8,948 nt of DNA. It comes from Mageeibacillus sp. UBA5439. Lineage in GTDB: Bacteria > Bacillota > Clostridia > Saccharofermentanales > DTU023. This document shows, in pieces, positions 1 through 5,119 of the stretch. The stretch lies in the NCBI GenBank assembly GCA_002427505.1, contig DIRJ01000046.1, positions 13,948 to 22,895 on the forward strand. Direction: 5' to 3'. How positions within the stretch are numbered: position 1 is the first letter of the stretch; every line of letters begins with the position of its first letter. The translations under genes were made by a program, and so were the position numbers. The notes under the pieces were generated by a model. The model saw only the letters and a list, made by a program, of their open reading frames with translations. It was not told the DNA's origin and searched no databases.

Positions 1-190
1 GATAGTCTTTCAAGTATATTACTTCTTCATGTCAGGGTATGATAGGAAGATTCCGTCAACAGCTGCCTTTACTTGTCAAAACAGGACTTTTGACTGACGG
101 CCGGCTCCGGGAACAAGGCTTGGGCAGAGAAAGCTGCACAGCGGCAAATGATGCCCAGCAGATGTGAGGGTGGGGGTGGGCGACTTTAAC
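1..190. other. Left-edge stretch, no recognised gene
   Basis: This stretch lies beyond the stop codon of the minus-strand PAS-GGDEF gene. Two plus-strand frames stay open from the left edge. One runs from base 2 to a TGA at 95-97 and gives about 31 residues rich in aromatics. The other runs from base 6 to a TGA at 165-167, with an internal ATG at 39. Either could be the tail of a gene that starts outside the window, but I recognise neither peptide. No hairpin with a U-tract was seen, so there is no obvious terminator for the PAS-GGDEF gene. Bases 165-180 are G-rich, with runs of 3, 5 and 3 G. Confidence 0.25.
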
Positions 191-1819
191 TTAGCAGTGA
201 CGGTATAGTTCTTTGTCCTGATACATGCTGGCATCTGCCTGGCGCATGACAGCATGGATATCTTCGCGGGCATCGGTTTTCACGGCGTAGCCGACGGAAA
301 TGGAGATTTGCTCGGGTCCGGGCTCCAAAGCACCGGATAAACTCTTAATGCGGTTGACAATGCTCCGGGCTGTTTTGGCGCCGGTTCGGGGCAAAAGGAC
401 ACAAAACTCATCGCCGCCGCTGCGGGCGATAATGTCGCTCTGGCGGAAAACACTTTCCAGAAATTCTGCTGTTTTTTGAATCAGCAGGTCGCCGCCGGCA
501 TGTCCAAAGGCGTCATTTACGCTTTTTAATTCGTTCAGATCCAAAATCATAATGGTGAAGGGGAGGTTGCGTTTGCTATCGAGCCTGTGCAGGGAATCCA
601 TCAGGTAGCGGCGATTGTAGAGGCCGGTCAGATCATCGTGAAAACTCAGGTACTCGATACGTTTTTGGCGCTCAATTACAGAACTGATGTCTGAAAATAC
701 GATGATGTAGCCGGCTTTTTCTCCGTCGGGCAGTCTGATTGGCGTGACATTAAAGTAAATGTGCATCTCTCTGCCCGTGCGGGAGATTTCAACTTCTGCC
801 TGAATATTCTCTCCGATCAGCTCGTTGTCTCGCAGCTCCTCGTAAGGATCGTCGGTGTGCCGCTCTCTGGTGACCGGATCAATAAACCGGTAGCTTTCAG
901 TAAAACTTCTGCCACGGAGCTCCTCCTGTTTACAGCCGAGTGCGCGTTCAGCAGCAGGATTCATCATGCGGACCAAACCGTCCTGGTCGGTGGTGATAAT
1001 TGCGTCACCGACCGAGAGGAGGGTGGATTGCAGAATCTCCTTTTCCAGATGCAGCTGCTGCTGTGTTTCCTTGTAGCGGGTGATGTCGGTCATGCTGCCG
1101 ATGACCCGTTCCAGTTTTCCTGCCGGGGAGACGATGGGGATGCCACGGTCCTCTATCCAGATAGTCCTGCCATCCAGAGTGATCACGCGATGTTGTCTTG
1201 AATAGGGTTCCAGCTGCCGGAATATTTTCTCACTCGATATCTCGACTTCTTCCAGATCTTCCGGATGAACGCGATCCATAAAGTCGCTCAGAGCATGGGT
1301 CTTAGCTTCAGTGTTATAACCCATAATTCTGTTCCATTGCTTATTGTGGTGAACCAGACTATCTTCAACATGCCACTGCCAGAGACCTTCGCCGGCAACA
1401 TCCAGAGTCAGCCGCATTGTTTCTTCGCTCTCAGCCAGTTTTTCCTCTATTTTCTTTTTTTCAGTTATATCTTCAGAAACTAAAGCGATATACAGTTGCT
1501 TAGGCTGGAAGATGGACAGCTGAAACCAGCGGTCAAATTCATCGAGATAGAGCTCATGGGTGCTGGCTTCAGAGGAAGTCATGGTTTTAAGCATTAACCG
1601 GGCCAGGGTGTCGCTGAGCGGTGAGAGCCGGGACATGGCCCTGCCTATATAATTGCTGTTAATATCAAACATTCTTGTGAAAAAAGGATTCATCCGGCAG
1701 ATGATATAGCTTCCGGGATCCTGAATATCTGCACCCTCTGCACCGAGCAGCAGGAAACCTTTACTCATTTCGTCAATTAAGAGATAAGGTTCAAGATTAG
1801 ACTGATCTGGATTAAACAA
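191..1819 (-). CDS. Triple-PAS diguanylate cyclase (GGDEF), cytoplasmic
   Basis: This 542-residue protein should condense two GTP into cyclic di-GMP. It has no signal peptide or membrane segment, so it should act in the cytosol. Domains in order: a PAS-like sensor at about 12-120, a PAS_3-type domain at about 132-252 with the HPED and W-I-E-D-R features, a third PAS at about 262-383, then GGDEF at about 390-541. The catalytic domain begins DLTGLYNRR (396). It has the metal-binding Asp at about 427, an intact GGDEF at 468-472 and an intact inhibitory I-site RQSD (459-462) exactly five residues before it. Catalysis and product inhibition are therefore both expected. The start is TTG, chosen because AGGAGG lies seven bases upstream. 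There is no EAL or HD-GYP domain. The PAS ligands cannot be read from the sequence. The gene is divergent from aspA. Confidence 0.95.
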   Translation of the reverse strand: MFNPDQSNLEPYLLIDEMSKGFLLLGAEGADIQDPGSYIICRMNPFFTRMFDINSNYIGRAMSRLSPLSDTLARLMLKTMTSSEASTHELYLDEFDRWFQLSIFQPKQLYIALVSEDITEKKKIEEKLAESEETMRLTLDVAGEGLWQWHVEDSLVHHNKQWNRIMGYNTEAKTHALSDFMDRVHPEDLEEVEISSEKIFRQLEPYSRQHRVITLDGRTIWIEDRGIPIVSPAGKLERVIGSMTDITRYKETQQQLHLEKEILQSTLLSVGDAIITTDQDGLVRMMNPAAERALGCKQEELRGRSFTESYRFIDPVTRERHTDDPYEELRDNELIGENIQAEVEISRTGREMHIYFNVTPIRLPDGEKAGYIIVFSDISSVIERQKRIEYLSFHDDLTGLYNRRYLMDSLHRLDSKRNLPFTIMILDLNELKSVNDAFGHAGGDLLIQKTAEFLESVFRQSDIIARSGGDEFCVLLPRTGAKTARSIVNRIKSLSGALEPGPEQISISVGYAVKTDAREDIHAVMRQADASMYQDKELYRHC

Positions 1820-1864
1820 GTCGGAACCTCCTAACGAACAGGATATGAGCTTATCTGTTAATAA

Positions 1865-1873
1865 ATAGTATCA
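1865..1873 (-). promoter_or_regulatory. Candidate extended -10 promoter for the triple-PAS GGDEF gene
   Basis: On the minus strand the bases read TGATACTAT, an extended -10 (TG, one base, then TACTAT, 4 of 6 to consensus). They lie 46 bases upstream of the TTG start. No good -35 hexamer sits at 16-18 bases, so the promoter would be weak or need an activator. This is a pattern match only. Confidence 0.35.
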
Positions 1874-1890
1874 CATCTGACGCTATGTGA
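1871..1890. promoter_or_regulatory. Inverted repeat TCACAT-N8-ATGTGA, possible operator
   Basis: These are perfect 6-base arms separated by eight bases. The repeat falls immediately upstream of, and slightly over, the candidate extended -10 of the PAS-GGDEF gene, where a bound repressor would block polymerase. The arm sequence recalls CRP/FNR half-sites, but they face the opposite way to the usual TGTGA-N6-TCACA arrangement. Assignment to that family is not supported. Confidence 0.35.
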
Positions 1891-1958
1891 GCCGGAATTT
1901 CCCGCGCATATAAGCAGCCACTTATAAAATCAGCAGCTGTATCAGTTCATTGGGCGTC

Positions 1959-1977
1959 ATGCACCGATTCAGTGCAT
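1959..1977. repeat. Inverted repeat ATGCAC-N7-GTGCAT upstream of aspA
   Basis: These are perfect 6-base arms round the spacer cgattca. The arm words TGCAT, ATGCA and GTGCA recur in the tandem repeat on the other side of aspA, and GTGCAT occurs again at 1996-2001. The site lies about 90 bases upstream of the candidate aspA promoter. It may be an operator or part of a dispersed repeat family. Confidence 0.4.
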
Positions 1978-1996
1978 CATTCAGCGCACCAGATTG

Positions 1997-2018
1997 TGCA
2001 TACTTTGGTGCCAGGCAC
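1997..2018. repeat. Solitary upstream copy of the GTGCCAGGCAC element
   Basis: Twenty of these 22 bases match the left arm plus core of the first downstream repeat unit (3574-3595). TGCATA is followed, after a T-rich spacer, by the perfect 11-base palindrome GTGCCAGGCAC at 2008-2018. The right arm ATGCA, present downstream of aspA, is missing here. The palindrome is centred about 55 bases before the predicted aspA transcription start, a position suited to an activator or upstream operator. Similar function is inferred from similarity alone. Confidence 0.55.
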
Positions 2019-2052
2019 GATGCCGGGCTCGGTTACGGAAACACATTTGCTG

Positions 2053-2061
2053 TGTTACAAT
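2053..2061 (+). promoter_or_regulatory. Candidate extended -10 promoter for aspA
   Basis: The bases read TGTTACAAT, an extended -10 in which TACAAT matches consensus at 5 of 6 positions. The -35 position at 17 bases (TTACGG, 2033-2038) is poor, as is common with extended -10 promoters. Transcription would begin near 2068 and give an untranslated leader of about 86 bases before the ATG at 2154. Confidence 0.45.
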
Positions 2062-2094
2062 CTCCTGTGGAATATCGTTTTACTAAGCTTTTTC

Positions 2095-2117
2095 CCGGAG
2101 ATGACACATCTTTCCGG
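2095..2117 (+). promoter_or_regulatory. Stem-loop in the predicted aspA leader
   Basis: CCGGAGATG pairs with CATCT and CCGG across an ACA loop, nine base pairs with a two-T bulge on the 3' side. An alternative pairing joins TCCCGG (2093-2098) to CCGGGA (2122-2127), inside the palindrome ATCCCGGGAT (2119-2128). Neither is followed by a U-run, so it is not a terminator. The structure ends 26 bases before the GGAGG site and could affect translation or mRNA stability. Confidence 0.35.
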
Positions 2118-2153
2118 CATCCCGGGATTATGCTTAAAATTATGGAGGTATAT

Positions 2154-3572
2154 ATGACTCACTCGACAGACACTCGTATGCGTATTGAACGCGATTCTAT
2201 CGGTACAATTGAGGTGCCGGCAGATGCTTATTATGGGGCAAACTCCCTGCGTGCAGCGCAAAACTTTCCCATCACCGGTATGCACATGCATCCGGAGGTT
2301 ATTAACTCGATGTGTCAGATTAAAAAAGCGGCTGCGCTGACCAATCTGGATGTCGGCCGGCTGGGCCAGGACCGTGTGGACGCGATTGTACAGGCTTGCG
2401 ATGAGATCATGGCTGGCAAGCTCCACGATCAGTTCATCGTTGACCCGATTCAGGGCGGTGCGGGTACCTCGCTCAATATGAATGCCAATGAGGTTATCGC
2501 CAACCGTGCCATTGAGATTCTCGGCGGCACTTTGGGTGATTACGACCTGATCAACCCCAATGATCACGTCAACTACGCCCAGTCCACCAACGACGTTTTT
2601 CCCTCTTCCGGACGTATCACTGCTTACAAACTTCTGCTGGGAGCTGAAACAGAATTAAAGCGTCTGCAGGCAGCGCTTTTAGAAAAAGCGGAAGAGTTTG
2701 ATGATGTGATCAAAATGGGTCGCACACAGATGCAGGATGCTGTTCCGATCCGTCTGGGCCAGGAGTTTGCAGCCTGGAGCTTTGCGATCGGCCGCGATCT
2801 GCGTCGTTTTGAAAACGCCCGCCAGGATATGCGCTTCCTTAATCTGGGAGGGACAGCTATCGGTACCGGCATCAATGCTGATGTTGAATATCTGGAAGCT
2901 GTAATCGTACGTCTGGCCGAGATCACCGGCTTGCCTCTGACGCAGGCGGATAATCTGATCGACGGCACTCAGAATACGGATGGCTATGTAGCTGCTTCTT
3001 CAGCGGTAAAGACCTGTGCGGTCAATCTGAGTAAGATCAGTAACGACTTGCGCCTGATGTCTTCCGGCCCCCGTACCGGTTTCGGCGAAATCAAGCTGCC
3101 GGAAAAACAGGCCGGTTCCTCGATTATGCCGGGCAAGGTCAACCCCGTCATTCCGGAAGTTGTGAATCAGGTTTGCTTCAATATTATCGGCAACGACGTT
3201 ACCGTCACGATGGCGGCAGAAGCAGGGCAGCTGGAGCTCAATGCCTTCGAACCGATCATCTTTTATAATCTGTTCCAGTCGATTGAAACCTTGAAATATG
3301 CTGTCCGGACCCTGGTAGATAACTGTATTGTCGGAATTACCGCCAATCGCGATCACTGCCATGATCTGGTTTACAATTCAGTCGGCATCATCACAGCAGT
3401 AGTGCCGCATCTCGGCTACCGCACTGCGGCTACTGTTGCCAAAGAAGCAATCAAAACCGGCAAGCCGATCCGGGAGATTATTCTGCGCGACGGACTTCTG
3501 ACCGAAGCGGAACTCGACAAAGTACTGGATCCCTATGCCATGACCGAGCCCGGAGTCTGCGACCTTAGCTAA
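2154..3572 (+). CDS. aspA: Aspartate ammonia-lyase (aspartase)
   Basis: This enzyme converts L-aspartate reversibly to fumarate and ammonium in the cytosol, normally as a homotetramer. The 472 residues match the family's usual 470-480. Visible landmarks are QGGAGTS (100-106), STND (144-147), GRTQMQDAVP (from 189) and the superfamily signature GSSIMPGKVNP (321-331), whose loop carries the catalytic serine. The Gln in GRTQ and the Gly-Gly in QGGAGTS favour aspartase over class II fumarase, which has GRTHLQDA and QSGSGT. The C-terminal ITANRDHCHDLVYNSVGI and RDGLLTEAELD blocks are also aspartase-like. The start is the ATG preceded by GGAGG at 2144-2148; conserved sequence begins at MRIERDSIGTIEVPADAYYG. 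An in-frame TTG at 1950 gives an unconserved extension and no ribosome site. The gene stands alone, divergent from the PAS-GGDEF gene and convergent with the DUF3783 operon. Confidence 0.97.
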   Translation: MTHSTDTRMRIERDSIGTIEVPADAYYGANSLRAAQNFPITGMHMHPEVINSMCQIKKAAALTNLDVGRLGQDRVDAIVQACDEIMAGKLHDQFIVDPIQGGAGTSLNMNANEVIANRAIEILGGTLGDYDLINPNDHVNYAQSTNDVFPSSGRITAYKLLLGAETELKRLQAALLEKAEEFDDVIKMGRTQMQDAVPIRLGQEFAAWSFAIGRDLRRFENARQDMRFLNLGGTAIGTGINADVEYLEAVIVRLAEITGLPLTQADNLIDGTQNTDGYVAASSAVKTCAVNLSKISNDLRLMSSGPRTGFGEIKLPEKQAGSSIMPGKVNPVIPEVVNQVCFNIIGNDVTVTMAAEAGQLELNAFEPIIFYNLFQSIETLKYAVRTLVDNCIVGITANRDHCHDLVYNSVGIITAVVPHLGYRTAATVAKEAIKTGKPIREIILRDGLLTEAELDKVLDPYAMTEPGVCDLS

Positions 3573-3573
3573 G

Positions 3574-3715
3574 TGCATAGTTTTGTGCCAGGCACCTTTT
3601 CATGCACAGCACCCTGATGCATAGTTTTGTGCCTGGCACCTTTTCATGCACAGCACCCTGATGCATGGTTTTGTGCCTGGCACCTTTTCATGCAGGCACC
3701 TTTTCATGCACAGCA
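3574..3715. repeat. 44-bp tandem repeat with GTGCC(A/T)GGCAC palindrome
   Basis: The repeat starts one base after the aspA stop and ends just before the stop of the convergent gene. Units begin at 3574, 3618 and 3662, an exact 44-base period. Each unit has TGCAT, a T-rich spacer, an 11-base palindrome (3585-3595 with central A; 3629-3639 and 3673-3683 with central T), CTTTT, then CATGCACAGCA. The first two units differ at one base, the palindrome centre. In unit 3 the 16-base piece GGCACCTTTTCATGCA is duplicated (3679-3694, 3695-3710). Unit 3 forms a bipartite 33-bp dyad (3662-3694) whose outer arms TGCATG/CATGCA and inner arms GTGCC/GGCAC share one centre. The inner hairpin would have a one-base loop, so a DNA-binding dyad seems likelier than an RNA terminator. 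There are no unique spacers, so it is not CRISPR. Confidence 0.9.
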
Positions 3716-3720
3716 GCTTT

Positions 3721-4320
3721 TTATGCGCTCATTAGTGTGTTGAGACGGGCTGCCAGCTCGTTGTAGCTCAGGCGCAGCTTTTCAAACTGTTCGGCTTCCT
3801 GCTCGGCAGACATGGCTCCCTCTTTTTCAACGGCTTCAACCTGCTGCTGAAGCTTGTCTATCGCTTCCAGCAGAGGAATATCTTTGCTTTCACTGTAAAC
3901 CTTTACTGCGATTTTCAGGACGCTTTTGCTGCCCTGGTACAGCTGAACAAATAAATGCTCTTTCCGGTTGGCTTCGATCAGATCCCGCAGGAGCCAGTTC
4001 CGGTTGTGTTCTGTCAGTGCAGCCTTATAGGGCACGGAAATGCCGTCGGCCTTTAATTTATCGAGGAAATTCATCAGGGATTTCTGAGAAAAGTTGACAA
4101 ACAACAAGTGCTCCAGCTTCAGCTCGTAGGAGCCGGCAGGGGCGGGGGCATCTGCAAAAACTGCGCCGTCCTCCAGGAGCAGATCCGCCACCAGCCGGTC
4201 CAGGCCATCATCACCGACCAGCTGCAGGCCGACATCATTCTTTTTGGCCACGGCAGCCAAAGCTGCCAACAGCTCGCCGGCAAAACCATAAGCGAGTATA
4301 TACTCTCTTTTTTCTTTCAT
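3721..4320 (-). CDS. DUF3783-like protein of unknown function
   Basis: This is a soluble 199-residue protein with no signal peptide or membrane segment. Residues about 69-117 (LEHLLFVNFSQKSLMNFL through PYKAALTEHNRNW) resemble the small DUF3783 domain, where a short helix-rich module ends in a conserved K-A-x-L-T-x-x-N-x-x-W pattern. The N-terminus (1-50) starts REYILAYGF and may be a related module. The C-terminal part (about 147-195) is Glu-, Gln- and Leu-rich and looks like a coiled coil, suggesting self-association or a partner. A purine-rich AAGGAAAG lies just upstream of the ATG. The gene begins 14 bases after the acetyltransferase stop and is probably co-transcribed with it. Its stop codon abuts the tandem repeat. 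No biochemical role can be assigned. Confidence 0.85.
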   Translation of the reverse strand: MKEKREYILAYGFAGELLAALAAVAKKNDVGLQLVGDDGLDRLVADLLLEDGAVFADAPAPAGSYELKLEHLLFVNFSQKSLMNFLDKLKADGISVPYKAALTEHNRNWLLRDLIEANRKEHLFVQLYQGSKSVLKIAVKVYSESKDIPLLEAIDKLQQQVEAVEKEGAMSAEQEAEQFEKLRLSYNELAARLNTLMSA

Positions 4321-4334
4321 CTTCTCTTTCCTTG

Positions 4335-4874
4335 CTAATGCCTGTCCGGCAAAATTTCATATTCCCCGGCCAGTATGGCATATCTGTATTGATCTGCCCA
4401 CTTTTCGTCGACGCGATTCCAGCGGGCCAGCAGCTGCACCGCTTCCCGGCGCATGCCGGCATTTTCCATCACCCGGTAAGAGCCATAGTTGGCAGCATCA
4501 CAGGTGGAGGTAATGCGGTGCAGTTTTAAGTCTCTGAAACCATAGTCAACCAGGGCACGGGCCAGCTCACTGCCAAAAGCCTGCTGCCAATAATCCCGGT
4601 GCAGGATCCAGCCCACTTCAGCGGTCTCCTTCTGCTTGGGATAGATGCCGCAGCTGCCGATTACCTGGCCGGTGGATTTTAGCGTCACAGCAAAGTCGTA
4701 GCCGGGCTTGGCCGACCTGATAAATTCTCTGGTATTCTCCTCCCGGTTCGGTCCCCAGTCCATAAAACGGACATTGTCCGGTATTGAGGACCAGCTGTGG
4801 ACAGCTGCAAAATCATCTTCCCGCAGCGGGCGCAGAATCAGTCTTTTGCTGCTAAGCTCCTCTTTAATGTTCAT
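4335..4874 (-). CDS. GNAT family N-acetyltransferase, RimJ/RimL type
   Basis: This protein probably transfers an acetyl group from acetyl-CoA to a protein N-terminus, an antibiotic or a small amine; the acceptor cannot be told. Its 179 residues are typical of the RimJ/RimL (Acetyltransf_3) branch. The N-terminus has SSKRLILRPLREDD, the standard opening. Strand-loop IGSCGIYP (72-79) precedes the acetyl-CoA region with W-Q-Q-A-F-G (96-101), where the usual first glycine of R/Q-x-x-G-x-G/A is Ala99. The C-terminal block NYGSYRVMENAGMRRE (129-144) is the classic N-x-x-S-x-R-V-x-E-N-x-G motif. The ribosome site is weak (GGA before the ATG). A good promoter and a leader hairpin lie upstream, and the DUF3783-like gene follows after 14 bases, so the two form a small operon. 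Confidence 0.93.
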   Translation of the reverse strand: MNIKEELSSKRLILRPLREDDFAAVHSWSSIPDNVRFMDWGPNREENTREFIRSAKPGYDFAVTLKSTGQVIGSCGIYPKQKETAEVGWILHRDYWQQAFGSELARALVDYGFRDLKLHRITSTCDAANYGSYRVMENAGMRREAVQLLARWNRVDEKWADQYRYAILAGEYEILPDRH

Positions 4875-4920
4875 ATAACTAGTTCCAACTCATCGTTCCA
4901 AATTCTACAACGCTTACAGT

Positions 4921-4956
4921 GCAGGCCTTTAGGGATATGCGGAGTAAAAAGCCTGC
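4921..4956 (-). promoter_or_regulatory. Hairpin in the predicted leader of the acetyltransferase operon
   Basis: GCAGGC (4921-4926) pairs with GCCTGC (4951-4956), and TTTA (4928-4931) can add pairs with TAAA (4945-4948), leaving a 13-base loop. The predicted transcription start is near 4956, so the stem would sit at the extreme 5' end of the mRNA, where hairpins often protect transcripts from decay. No U-tract follows. A riboswitch was considered but no known class was recognised. Confidence 0.35.
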
Positions 4957-4962
4957 CCTGCG

Positions 4963-4990
4963 CTTATACATACTTATGTCATTACTTCAA
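4963..4990 (-). promoter_or_regulatory. Sigma-A type promoter for the acetyltransferase-DUF3783 operon
   Basis: On the minus strand, TTGAAG (4985-4990) and TATAAG (4963-4968) are separated by 16 bases. They match the -35 consensus at 4 of 6 positions and the -10 consensus at 5 of 6. The leader would be about 82 bases to the ATG at 4874. Small inverted repeats overlap the spacer (ACATA-CT-TATGT, 4968-4979) and lie upstream (CATAA-N5-TTATG, near 5040-5054). Confidence 0.55.
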
Positions 4991-5073
4991 GACGACAGTC
5001 CAATCATGATTTTACGGCACATACAAAAACTCAGTCAGACATAAGAACATTATGCCTGTTTATGATTATTTTG

Positions 5074-5104
5074 TAAAAAAAGAAAGATCGGCTTTGCTTC
5101 CGAC
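5074..5104 (-). terminator. Probable intrinsic terminator after the membrane diguanylate cyclase
   Basis: Read on the minus strand, GTCGG and CCGAT (one G-U pair) form a five-pair stem round an eight-base loop. It is followed at once by a U-rich tract (CTTTCTTTTTTT; A-rich on the plus strand at 5074-5086). It starts 16 bases beyond the TAG stop. The stem is short, but the U-tract and position are right. Confidence 0.55.
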
Positions 5105-5119
5105 AAGCTTTGCCTGCAG

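Noticed and set aside
165..181. G-quadruplex in the G-rich run
   Set aside because: Only three runs of three or more G are present, so a standard four-run quadruplex is not supported.
761..1201. Plus-strand open frame of 146 codons inside the PAS-GGDEF gene
   Set aside because: It lies opposite conserved PAS domains, with no start signal; a shadow of the real gene.
1950..2153. In-frame extension of aspA from a TTG at 1950
   Set aside because: It lacks a ribosome site and similarity to aspartases, and would include the predicted promoter and palindromes. The ATG at 2154 has GGAGG and the family N-terminus.
2055..2567. Minus-strand open frame of 170 codons across the aspA start
   Set aside because: It is antisense to conserved aspartase sequence, has no ribosome site and resembles no family.
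2154..3572. Class II fumarase or argininosuccinate lyase instead of aspartase
   Set aside because: GRTQMQDAVP, QGGAGTS and the C-terminal GLLTEAELD block match aspartase; fumarase would show GRTHLQDA and QSGSGT.
3574..3715. CRISPR array
   Set aside because: Units are joined directly with no unique spacers, and no cas genes are nearby.
3574..3720. Bidirectional intrinsic terminator in the tandem repeat
   Set aside because: The 11-base palindrome leaves a one-base loop and is followed only by CTTTT. No proper stem plus U-tract can be drawn with confidence.
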